From: Planctomycetota bacterium
Lineage (GTDB): Bacteria > Planctomycetota > Phycisphaerae > Sedimentisphaerales > Anaerobacaceae
Direction of reading: 5' to 3'
DNA length: 38,926 nucleotides
NCBI GenBank assembly: GCA_025459125.1
Contig: JALORE010000084.1
Coordinates: 1 to 38,926 of the forward strand
Both the position numbers and the translations under genes were made by a program. The notes under the pieces are model-generated. The model searched no databases and was not told where the DNA came from. It saw only the letters and a program-made list of their open reading frames with translations. Positions 8,982-16,654 of this stretch are shown here, piece by piece (within the stretch, counting starts at the first letter, position 1; each line of letters opens with the position of its first letter).

Positions 8982-9584
8982 ATGGGACAAATTGCCGTGG
9001 ATATCGTGCTGTTGCCCGACGAAACGATGACCAGGCGGGCGATTCAGCTCAACCGACAACTCCAGACGAAGGGCCGCCCGGAGATCGGACTGAACGCAGA
9101 AGACTGCCTGCCGCACATCTCGCTCGCCATGGGTTGCATCGATACAGCGGACGTGACGGCCATCGCGGAGCGGCTGGAAAGGTTCGCCCGCCGGGCGCAG
9201 GTCAGAACACTGAACATTGTGGGCGTGGTCGCCTCCATCAACGCGCGTGGCGAGACCACTTCCCTGCTGGACGTCGAAAGAACGGAGGCGCTGCAGTCGC
9301 TCCACGAGCAGGTCATGACGGAGATGAAGCCGTTCTTTCGTTACGACGTGGCTGAAGCCATGATCCATGACGAGGTGGTCGCGCCCTCGACACGGGACTG
9401 GATTCGCACCTATGCCGAGAAGGCCGGCTACGAGCATTTCAGCCCCCACATCACCCTGGGTTACGGCGTGGTTCCGCCAGGCTTGTCTTTCCCGATACCG
9501 TTCACCGTCACGCGGCTGGCGATGTGCCATCTCGGCAATCATTGCACGTGCCGCAAGGTGCTCGCGGCAGTCCCCATGGAGTAA
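8982..9584 (+). CDS. 2H phosphoesterase / 2'-5' RNA ligase-like protein
   Basis: Member of the 2H phosphoesterase superfamily (LigT, CPDase, YjcG-like), which acts on 2',3'- or 2'-5' phosphodiester bonds in RNA or cyclic nucleotides. Two HxS/T motifs define it: CLPHISLAMG near residue 45 and FSPHITLGYG near residue 155. At 200 aa it is typical. ATG 8982 is preferred because GGAAGGACAGG sits directly upstream; a TTG at 8949 overlapping the PutP stop would add eleven poorly conserved residues. The exact substrate is unknown. A hairpin repeat starts one base after the stop. Confidence 0.82.
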   Translation: MGQIAVDIVLLPDETMTRRAIQLNRQLQTKGRPEIGLNAEDCLPHISLAMGCIDTADVTAIAERLERFARRAQVRTLNIVGVVASINARGETTSLLDVERTEALQSLHEQVMTEMKPFFRYDVAEAMIHDEVVAPSTRDWIRTYAEKAGYEHFSPHITLGYGVVPPGLSFPIPFTVTRLAMCHLGNHCTCRKVLAAVPME

Positions 9585-9628
9585 TGGAATGATGGGGGAA
9601 GGCCCTCGGCACGCTCCCCAGTATTCCA
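9585..9628. repeat. Octad-type inverted repeat between convergent genes
   Basis: The arms TGGAATGATGGGGGA (9585-9599) and TCCCCAGTATTCCA (9615-9628) form an imperfect stem with a 15-nt loop. It fills the gap between the 2H gene (plus) and gspF (minus). An 8-nt period continues to the right (TTCCATTT, CTCCAGGG). Possible bidirectional terminator and member of a dispersed family. Confidence 0.65.
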
Positions 9629-9645
9629 TTTCTCCAGGGTCTTCC

Positions 9646-10830
9646 TCAATGTGCGATGACGCTGGAGACGCGGAAGACCGGCAACAGCAGCGCGATGGCG
9701 ATGGTCCCGATGATCGCGCCCAGGATCGCGATCATGAGGGGCTCGATCAGGGTCATGACGTTGCGGATGGAGGTCTCCAATTGCTTTTGATAGAAGATCG
9801 AGACCTTGTCGCAGACCTCGCCCAGCCGGCCGCTCTTCTCGCCGGCGCGAAGCATCTGGATGATGCCGGGCGAGATCAGCTCGGAGCCTTCCACGATCAG
9901 GATCGACTCGGACAACTGGTAGCCGTCCTGGATCTTCTCATCCACCTGCGTCCACAGCCGCTGGAAGTAGTAGTTGTCCACGGCGCCCTCGACCACGCGG
10001 ATGGCATCCAGCAGGCGCACGCCGGTGTTGACCATGGTGGCCATAATCCGCATGCTGCGCGTGACCACCATGTTGACGAACATCGTACCGATGACCGGCG
10101 TGTGGATCTTGACGCCGTCGAGGAAGCGCCGGCCGCGCGGCGTCTTCGCCCAGTACCACAGGGCGCCGACGACGACCAGGATGGTCGTGATGATCCCCGT
10201 CATCAGCTCGAAGTTGCCCAGCACGTTGCTGACGCCGACGAGCACCTGCGTCAGCTTCGGCAGCGATGCCCCGCGGGCGGCGTAGATCCGCATGAAGCGG
10301 GGCAGCACGAAGAACATCAGGGTCCCCGTGGCCGCGATGGCCATGAGCACCATGATGAACGGATAGGTCAGGGCGCTGCGGATTTGCTTGCGGGTGTCCG
10401 CCTCGAAGCTCAGGTAGCCCGTAAGCACCGTGAGCATCTCGACCATCCGGCCGGAGGCCTCCGAGGCCTTGACCATGCTGATGAACATGGTGTTGAACGT
10501 GAACGGGTAGCAGGAGAGCGCCTTGGAGAAGGTGTCGCCGCCCTTCACCCGTTCGGAGATGTCGAGAATGATGGCTTTGAACCGCGGCTCGCCGGCCTGC
10601 TCCGCGATGGCGTCGAGGGCATCGCTCAGAATCACGCCGCTGTCGAGCATGATGGATAATTGGGTCGTGAAGAGAATGAGGTCCGCCGACCGGGCCCGGA
10701 CTTGGTACAATCGCTCGGACCACACCACCTCGCGGCCGCGCCCGGGGGCCGGACGGGGCGAGAACGAGGAGGACGTCCGCTCCTCGCTCTTGACGTCTCG
10801 ATCCGGCGACTGGGCCAGCAGCGTGTTCAT
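9646..10830 (-). CDS. gspF: Type II secretion / type IV pilus inner-membrane platform protein GspF/PilC
   Basis: Polytopic platform protein that couples the GspE ATPase to pseudopilus growth. Two T2SSF domains are present, roughly residues 50-180 and 250-380. Hallmarks are LFTTQLSIMLDSGVILSDAL near the N-terminus, the SALTYPFIMVLMAIAATGTL TM segment, VTRSMRIMATMVNTGVRLLDAI in repeat two, RAGEKSGRLGEV, and the final EPLMIAILGAIIGTIAIALL helix. The start is set at ATG 10830 (MNTLLAQ), because GAGG overlapping the gspE stop sits 8 nt upstream; a GTG/ATG at 10869 would overlap gspE by 29 nt without a ribosome site. It is the last gene of the secretion operon and follows gspE by 10 nt. Confidence 0.93.
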   Translation of the reverse strand: MNTLLAQSPDRDVKSEERTSSSFSPRPAPGRGREVVWSERLYQVRARSADLILFTTQLSIMLDSGVILSDALDAIAEQAGEPRFKAIILDISERVKGGDTFSKALSCYPFTFNTMFISMVKASEASGRMVEMLTVLTGYLSFEADTRKQIRSALTYPFIMVLMAIAATGTLMFFVLPRFMRIYAARGASLPKLTQVLVGVSNVLGNFELMTGIITTILVVVGALWYWAKTPRGRRFLDGVKIHTPVIGTMFVNMVVTRSMRIMATMVNTGVRLLDAIRVVEGAVDNYYFQRLWTQVDEKIQDGYQLSESILIVEGSELISPGIIQMLRAGEKSGRLGEVCDKVSIFYQKQLETSIRNVMTLIEPLMIAILGAIIGTIAIALLLPVFRVSSVIAH

Positions 10831-10840
10831 GACATTTGCC

Positions 10841-12580
10841 TCACGCCAACTCCAAGGAGACGGGACCATCGGTCACCGTGGTCCGAAGGATCTCCTCCAG
10901 AGAGACAATTCCGGCCTTCACCTTCTCGAGGCCGTCGCGGTACAAAGGGGACATTCCGTTCTCCAGCGCCTTGGCACGGAGCTTCTTGGTGCTGATCCGC
11001 TCGTTGATCATCTCCGTCATTTCATCGTCGGGGACCAGCAACTCGTGGACGGCAATGCGGCCGACGTAGCCGGTGTTGCGGCACTTCTTGCAGCCCACGC
11101 CGCGATAGTAGGCGGCGATCTGATGGCCGTCCGCCTCCACCAGCCGACGGATGCTGGCCGGCGGCTCATACTGGGTCTTGCAGTTGGAGCAAATCCGGCG
11201 TACCAGCCGCTGGGCCAGGACCCCCTTGAGCGACGCGCTGAGCAAGTACGGCGCCACACCCAGATCCAGGAGCCGGGTCACCGCGCCGGGCGCATCGTTG
11301 GTGTGCAGGGTCGAAAGCACGAGGTGGCCCGTCAGGGCCGCCTGGACCGCGATACTGGCGGTCGCGTCATCCCGGATCTCGCCCACCATGATGATGTCCG
11401 GGTCCTGCCGCAACAGACTGCGCAGGGCCGTCGAGAACGCGAAACCGACCGAGGTGTTGACCTGGAACTGGTTGATGCCCGACATATTGCATTCGACCGG
11501 GTCTTCCACGGTGCAGATGTTGACCTCTTCGTTGCTCAGCTCCGCCAGCGCCGCGTACAGCGTGGTGTTCTTGCCGGAGCCGGTGGGGCCGGTCACCAGG
11601 ACGACCCCGTTCGGCGCCTGGATCACCTGCCGGAAGCGCTGGAGGTTGTCGTAGGTGAAGCCGAGCGCTTCGAGATTGTAGAGAATCTTCTGCGGGTCGA
11701 TAATGCGGATGACCACTTTCTCCCCGAAGTTGCCGGGCATGACCGAGACGCGGAGGTCGATCGGCCGGCCTTCCACCATCACGTGGATGCCGCCATCCTG
11801 CGGCAGGCGCCGCTGGGCGATGTCGAGCTCGGCCATGATCTTGATGCGGGACACGATCGCCGGATGCATCTGATAGGGCGGCCGCATCTTCTCGTAGAGC
11901 TTGCCGTCCACGCGATAGCGGACGCGCAGCCGCTTGTCGCCCGGCTCGATGTGGATATCGCTGGCGTTCTCCCGGACCGCGTTGTACAGGAGGTAGTTGA
12001 CGAGCTTGACCACCGGAGACTGTCCGGCCACCTCCTCGAGATTGCTGATGTCCTGCGTGATGCTCTCGATGAGGGTGAATTCTTCGAGATCCTGGTCGTC
12101 GATGATCTCGTCGATGACGAAGACGTTGGCCGCGGGCAGATAGGTCTGCAGGGTGGCCTTGATGTCCTTGGTGGTGGAGCAGACGACCTGGACCCGGCAG
12201 CCGCTGACCCGCTCGATCTCGTCGATGAGATAGACGTTCGTGGGCTCGCTCACGGCCACGGTCAGCACATCGTGGACCTTGAACAGCGGCAGCACGATAT
12301 GCGCTTCCAGGAACTCACGCGGCAGTATCTCGACGGCCTTGGGATCGCAGATCTTCGGACTGACCTGGGCATAGGGCACCCCATACGCCTCGGCCAGGGC
12401 CGAAGCGATCTGGTTATCGGTGCAACAGCCCATCTCGATCAGCAGCTCGCCGAGCAGCTTGCGATGGCCCTTCTCCCGTTGCTCCGCGAGAGCCTTCTCG
12501 ATCTGCTCCTGGCCGACGACGCCGCGGGCCAGCAGCAACTGGCCGAGCTGCGTCTTGTTCTCAATGAGGATCTGACTCAT
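10841..12580 (-). CDS. gspE: GspE/PilB-type assembly ATPase with MshEN c-di-GMP-binding-type domain
   Basis: Cytoplasmic hexameric ATPase that drives pseudopilus assembly. The N-terminal MshEN-type domain has two 24-residue motifs: residues 11-34 (LG, G20, Q34 conserved) and 42-65 (LLGELL and G51 conserved, last Gln replaced by Ala). The ATPase core has the Asp box ASDIHIEP, Walker A GPTGSGKNTTLY (K337, N338), Walker B QDPDIIMVGEIRD and His box TGHLVLSTLHTND. The zinc-binding CM domain follows (CSNC and CKKC). The length of 579 aa is normal. The oddity is Asn338 where family members have Thr or Ser after the P-loop lysine. ATG 12580 lies 32 nt after the STAS stop. Confidence 0.95.
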   Translation of the reverse strand: MSQILIENKTQLGQLLLARGVVGQEQIEKALAEQREKGHRKLLGELLIEMGCCTDNQIASALAEAYGVPYAQVSPKICDPKAVEILPREFLEAHIVLPLFKVHDVLTVAVSEPTNVYLIDEIERVSGCRVQVVCSTTKDIKATLQTYLPAANVFVIDEIIDDQDLEEFTLIESITQDISNLEEVAGQSPVVKLVNYLLYNAVRENASDIHIEPGDKRLRVRYRVDGKLYEKMRPPYQMHPAIVSRIKIMAELDIAQRRLPQDGGIHVMVEGRPIDLRVSVMPGNFGEKVVIRIIDPQKILYNLEALGFTYDNLQRFRQVIQAPNGVVLVTGPTGSGKNTTLYAALAELSNEEVNICTVEDPVECNMSGINQFQVNTSVGFAFSTALRSLLRQDPDIIMVGEIRDDATASIAVQAALTGHLVLSTLHTNDAPGAVTRLLDLGVAPYLLSASLKGVLAQRLVRRICSNCKTQYEPPASIRRLVEADGHQIAAYYRGVGCKKCRNTGYVGRIAVHELLVPDDEMTEMINERISTKKLRAKALENGMSPLYRDGLEKVKAGIVSLEEILRTTVTDGPVSLELA

Positions 12581-12612
12581 CCGTACAATCGCACTTCAAA
12601 AACCGTAAATCG

Positions 12613-12948
12613 TCAGGCGAAGCTCTTGACGGCCTGCGTCAGCTCGGCGTGGCAGTCGAATTCCTCCTGCAGCCGCGTGATCTCCAGGATCTTGGCACAG
12701 TTCTCGGTGAGACCGGCCAAGCGGAGCGGCACCCGGTTCTGCCCGCAGTAGTCCCGCACCCACAGGAGCAGCTCCAACCCCTGGCCATCGATGAAATCGA
12801 CTTCGCTCATGTTCAGCACGATGCCGGTCCGGTGACTGGCGATGATCTCCGTGATCGCGGCGCGCAGGGGTTCGACGGTCTCTCCGTCCACTTCGCCGCG
12901 GAGCTCCGCCACGGTCACGTCATTGTAGTTCTGCCAGGGAATTCTCAT
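12613..12948 (-). CDS. STAS-domain protein (anti-sigma antagonist-like)
   Basis: Single STAS domain of 111 aa, family of SpoIIAA/RsbV and of chemotaxis- or lipid-associated STAS proteins. The fold is shown by VTVAELRGEVDGETVEPLRAAI (beta1-beta2-alpha1) and GIVLNMSEVDFIDGQGLELLLW. In classical anti-anti-sigma factors the last segment reads D-S-S/T-G, with a phosphorylated Ser. Here residues 54-57 are D-G-Q-G, so phospho-control is unlikely in the usual way. The ATG at 12948 shares one base with the TGA of the HD-GYP gene (TGATG), a translational-coupling arrangement. No anti-sigma kinase is encoded nearby. It may be a protein-binding module for the neighbouring kinase, phosphodiesterase or GspE. 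Confidence 0.85.
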   Translation of the reverse strand: MRIPWQNYNDVTVAELRGEVDGETVEPLRAAITEIIASHRTGIVLNMSEVDFIDGQGLELLLWVRDYCGQNRVPLRLAGLTENCAKILEITRLQEEFDCHAELTQAVKSFA

Positions 12949-14648
12949 CACAGCAGCGTCCCCACGGCCGCGGTGCCGTAGTCGGCAAGGTGGGCCGTAT
13001 CGTAACTGTCCGACCCGCCTTCCTGAATGATCTCCCACAGGCGGTCGATGTCGCTCTCCAGGAAGATGGCCCCGACCCGGGGGTCGAACTGTGTGCCCAG
13101 GCCCTTGCGAATCTCCTCGAGGGCATGCTCCACGCTCAGGGCATCCCGGTACGTCCGTCGGGACGTCATGGCATCGAAACTGTCCGCCAGTTGGATGATC
13201 TTGCCGGTGAGGGGAATCTCCTCGCCGGCCAGGCCGTCCGGATACCCCGTCCCGTCGACGCGCTCGTGATGGCAGAGCACCCCGGGCACGATCTCCCGCA
13301 TCTGCTTGATGCCCCGCAGAATGCTGGCGCCGATGGAGGGATGGCGGCAGATGCACGCCCACTCCTCGGGGGTCAGCTTGCCGTTCTTGCGCAGCACGCT
13401 CTCGTCGATCCCGATCTTGCCGATGTCGTGCAGCAGGCCGGCCAGATAGATCCGGTGAATCTGCTCCTCCTCCAGCGGCTCGTGTTCCGCCACCCGTTCC
13501 GCAATCCAGCGAGCGATCAGCGCGACCCGCTCGGAGTGACCGCGCGTGTACTGGTCCTTCGCGTCGATGCTGTTGGTGAGAGCCTTGAGAGAGCCGACGA
13601 ACAACTCCTTCAGATCGTTGAACAGTCTGCCGTTTTCGATGAACACGGCGCAGCCGCTCGCCACCGACGTGAAGAGCTTGACGTCCGTGCTGTCGAAGTC
13701 GGCCTTGTCGATACGGTTGACCGCCACCATCAGCCCGATGATGGAGACCGTCCCCCGGTTGCGGCGCGGGGAACCGGTATCGGTCTTGTCCCGGGCGCAC
13801 AGGGGCACCGCAATGACGTTGCGGACGCTGGCCGGCCAGTCGTAGCGGAACGGCGAATCCACCTCGCTGTCCAGCAGCGCCTCCCGGCCCCGAACCAGCT
13901 CGTCGGCCAGGCGTCGGTGAAGCGCCGCAGCCATGCGGTCGTCGATGTCGAGCAATCCCGAGCCGGCCGCCACCACCAGGCGCTTGTCGCCGTCGATGAC
14001 GCGCTCGAGCAGAATCACGATGCCCTCCACGAGGACGATATCGGTGAGGCTGTCGCAGGCCAGTTGCAGGAAGTTCGTGTCGGATTCCGTCACCCGCATG
14101 TTCGTGTTGATCCGGTGCAGCAGGACCAACTCTTCGTAGACGCGTGCCAGTTCCACGCCGACGGTCTCGATCTGCTCTTCCGTCCGGATCGTGGTCTGGA
14201 AATTGCGGGCGAGCAGCCGCAGCAGCTCCCGGAAGTACTCCACATCGCCGATGGGGTCCCGCAATGAGGACCGGCCCGCCTCCGCCGCGGGCGCGCCCAA
14301 ATCGAGCAGGGCAACACCAGCCGGGTCACGGTAGCCGCTCGCCACCGGGGGCAACAGCAGGGGCACGCCGAGCAGCAGGTGCGCGTCCGCCAGTTGCCAG
14401 ATCGGGATGTCGCCGCCGTCGTACTGACGCTCCGTCGTCTCGGTGAAGATCTGTCGCCCGGCCTCCACCAGCCGGTCGGACTCACTGGCGAACCGGCCGC
14501 CGTTCATCTGCACGGCGAGGGAGCCATCCGGCGCCAGGACGGCGAAATTGACCCCGAACTGGGCGAACCGTTCTCCCAACTTCTCCAGATCCCGCCGTCG
14601 CGACGCGTCCAACGTCGGCGCGGCTATGTTCGACATGACCATTTCCAC
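12948..14648 (-). CDS. GAF-HD-GYP cyclic-di-GMP phosphodiesterase
   Basis: Probable cytoplasmic c-di-GMP (or cGAMP) phosphodiesterase of 566 aa. An N-terminal sensor-like segment (1-150) is followed by a helical linker near 155-190, a GAF domain near 190-345 and an HD-GYP domain near 350-530. The catalytic set looks complete: RGHSERVALIARWI, LLHDIGKIGI (HD pair near 409), HPSIGASIL, CHHERVDGTGYPDGLAGEEI (HHE and GYP near 466) and ADSFDAMTSRRTYRD. The start GTG 14648 has AGGTGAG upstream; ATGs at 14642 and 14636 are alternatives. Embedded between the response regulator and STAS/gspE inside the secretion operon, it could lower local c-di-GMP sensed by GspE. Confidence 0.92.
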   Translation of the reverse strand: MEMVMSNIAAPTLDASRRRDLEKLGERFAQFGVNFAVLAPDGSLAVQMNGGRFASESDRLVEAGRQIFTETTERQYDGGDIPIWQLADAHLLLGVPLLLPPVASGYRDPAGVALLDLGAPAAEAGRSSLRDPIGDVEYFRELLRLLARNFQTTIRTEEQIETVGVELARVYEELVLLHRINTNMRVTESDTNFLQLACDSLTDIVLVEGIVILLERVIDGDKRLVVAAGSGLLDIDDRMAAALHRRLADELVRGREALLDSEVDSPFRYDWPASVRNVIAVPLCARDKTDTGSPRRNRGTVSIIGLMVAVNRIDKADFDSTDVKLFTSVASGCAVFIENGRLFNDLKELFVGSLKALTNSIDAKDQYTRGHSERVALIARWIAERVAEHEPLEEEQIHRIYLAGLLHDIGKIGIDESVLRKNGKLTPEEWACICRHPSIGASILRGIKQMREIVPGVLCHHERVDGTGYPDGLAGEEIPLTGKIIQLADSFDAMTSRRTYRDALSVEHALEEIRKGLGTQFDPRVGAIFLESDIDRLWEIIQEGGSDSYDTAHLADYGTAAVGTLL

Positions 14649-14675
14649 AAGCTCACCTATCCACGCCTGTTCCGG

Positions 14676-15065
14676 TCAACACTTGGCGGCCAATTGTCTC
14701 TGGTGGAGGATATCCTGGATGGTCTTGAGCAGCTCCTTGGGACTGAACGGCTTGCTCAGGCAACTCGCTATGCCCAGACTCTCCTGCTGCTCCTGCGACA
14801 CGGCAAAGCTGCGTGCGGTCAGCAGAATGACGGGAATATCCCGGGTGCGCTCGTCCGTCCGCATTTTGGTGACGAGTTCCAGGCCCGTCATGAGCGGCAT
14901 CTGGTAATCCGTCACGACCACGTCCGGATTCTCCCGGCAGGCGAGGTCGTAGGCTTCCGCGCCGTTATTGGCGGCGATCACCTCATAGCCGTTGTTGCGG
15001 AGCTTGATCGCAACCACATGGATAATATGGATCTCATCATCTGCCACGAGCACTTTATTGGCCAT
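14676..15065 (-). CDS. Single-domain CheY-like response regulator
   Basis: Receiver-only response regulator of 129 aa. The acidic pocket D9-D10-E11 (VADDE), phospho-acceptor D53 (VVVTDYQMP), T83 (LLTAR) and K105 (LSKPF) are all present, so phosphorylation should be normal. There is no output domain; the signal must pass by protein contact, perhaps to the HD-GYP or GspE products. The ATG 15065 has GAGGACG about 8 nt upstream. It lies 74 nt downstream of the histidine kinase gene and 27 nt before the HD-GYP gene, so it is probably the kinase's partner. Confidence 0.92.
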   Translation of the reverse strand: MANKVLVADDEIHIIHVVAIKLRNNGYEVIAANNGAEAYDLACRENPDVVVTDYQMPLMTGLELVTKMRTDERTRDIPVILLTARSFAVSQEQQESLGIASCLSKPFSPKELLKTIQDILHQRQLAAKC

Positions 15066-15139
15066 CGTTGTCGTCCTCTTGAAGAATTCGATATCACGTG
15101 CTCACTCGTTTGGGAGGTCCGTGGGGCCCACTCCCGTTC

Positions 15140-16624
15140 TCAGACCGCGACGACCTCGGCGGCCGTCGCCAGCGGCAGCTCGAAGCCGAAGGTGCTGCCC
15201 ACCCCCACTTCACTGGTGACGAACACTCGGCCGTTATGCACTTTTTCGACGATTTGTTTCACCAGGTTTAGACCCAGGCCCGTTCCCTTCGCCAGTTTGT
15301 TGTTGGCGCTGACGCGGTAGAATTTCTCGAAGAGATGACCGATCTCCTCGGCGGGAATTCCCGCCCCGGTATCGGTCACGGTGACCCGGGCGAGCCGGGC
15401 CGCCTCGTCCACCTCCGTCCCCACGGACACACGGCCGCCCGCGGGCGTGTACTTCACCGCATTGCTCAGGAGATTGATGATGACCTGGGACAACATGTCC
15501 TTGTCCACGTACACCTGATCGTAGACGATCGGGGGTCCGGCGGTCACCGTGATCTGCTTCTCCTCCGCGTAGTTGCGGATCATCTGCAGTTGCTCCTGGA
15601 TCAGAATCGTCAGGCTCGCCTGCTCTTTGCGGACCTTGATCAGGCCCGACTCGATCCGGGAGATGTTCAGGATATCCTCGATCAAGCGGTTCAGCCGCTG
15701 CGCCTGGCTCTGAATGACCGCGTAGAACTCCTTGCGCGTCTCTTCGTCGTTCGCCTCCCCATCCGCCAGCATCTCGGAGTAGGCGGTGATCGAGGCCAGC
15801 GGGGTCTTGAGCTCGTGGGAGACGTGGCTGACGAAGTCATTCTTCATCTGGGCGACTTCCTTTTCCTTCGTCACATCGTGCAGCACCGCCACGACACCGA
15901 GCGCCTTGCCGTCCTCCTGGACGCATGAGACGATCACTTCGTAGGTGTGCGGGCGGTCCTCCCGGGCGATCACGATCTCCCGTTTGGTGGCTTCCGTACG
16001 AGTGCGCCGGCTTTGCCGCAGCAACTCGACAAATTCCGCCTGCGTCTGCCCCACGATCTCAGCCAGCGGTTGACGGCGGCTGTCCCCGGCATCGAACCCG
16101 AAGAGACCGGCCGCCGGCTCGTTGGCCATCAGGAGCTTGTCGGCCCCATCCACGACGAGCACGGCGTCCCGCAGGCTGTAGAGGATCGCTTCCGTGTGTC
16201 GTTTCTCTCGTTCGGCCAGTTGGGAACGGACCTGCAGGTCCCGCAGTTGCCCACGGAGCTCCTGAATCACGGCCTCGTTGCGAGCCAGGCGGGCGTCGAC
16301 CGCCTCGGTCAACGCCCCCGGCGCGCGCGGGCCGTCCCGTTCCGTCCCGGCCGGCTCTGGCGACGAAAGTCGTGTCGCTATGGACGTGACCGCCCCGGCG
16401 CACCGGCGGTAGCCGACGCCAAGGAAGATCACGCCCATAGCTCCCACGCCGTACGCGGCGAGATGCAGCCAAGCCAGCCCGTCGCCTGACCGCGCTGCGG
16501 CCCCGGTACCCGGCACGCGGGCCAGGGCCGCCAGCAGCAACGCCAGCAGCGCCGCTGCGGTCGCGATCCAGACTGTGCTTGGCCGGCCTCTCACCACGAC
16601 TCCTCCGAAACCATCGATCCTCAT
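15140..16624 (-). CDS. Membrane PAS sensor histidine kinase (PhoR/VicK-like)
   Basis: Sensor kinase of 494 aa. Two TM helices (about 17-37 and 51-72) enclose only a short external loop, so it probably senses membrane or cytoplasmic signals. A coiled coil (110-145) leads into a PAS domain (about 145-255). HisKA has the H box FVSHVSHELKTPLASI (phospho-His about H270). The HATPase domain has N box INLLSNAVKYTP, G1 DTGAGIP, F box LFEKFYR and G2 GTGLGLNLVKQIVE, all intact. The start ATG 16624 has GGGGACG upstream and lies 30 nt after the secretin stop. A kinase gene inside a secretion operon is unusual and suggests direct control of secretion. Confidence 0.92.
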   Translation of the reverse strand: MRIDGFGGVVVRGRPSTVWIATAAALLALLLAALARVPGTGAAARSGDGLAWLHLAAYGVGAMGVIFLGVGYRRCAGAVTSIATRLSSPEPAGTERDGPRAPGALTEAVDARLARNEAVIQELRGQLRDLQVRSQLAEREKRHTEAILYSLRDAVLVVDGADKLLMANEPAAGLFGFDAGDSRRQPLAEIVGQTQAEFVELLRQSRRTRTEATKREIVIAREDRPHTYEVIVSCVQEDGKALGVVAVLHDVTKEKEVAQMKNDFVSHVSHELKTPLASITAYSEMLADGEANDEETRKEFYAVIQSQAQRLNRLIEDILNISRIESGLIKVRKEQASLTILIQEQLQMIRNYAEEKQITVTAGPPIVYDQVYVDKDMLSQVIINLLSNAVKYTPAGGRVSVGTEVDEAARLARVTVTDTGAGIPAEEIGHLFEKFYRVSANNKLAKGTGLGLNLVKQIVEKVHNGRVFVTSEVGVGSTFGFELPLATAAEVVAV

Positions 16625-16654
16625 CGTCCCCAGGGTTCACGCACGGCACGCAAC

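Noticed and set aside
10523-12751. 742-codon plus-strand frame over gspE/gspF
   Set aside because: Antisense of two well-supported genes, no recognisable domain.
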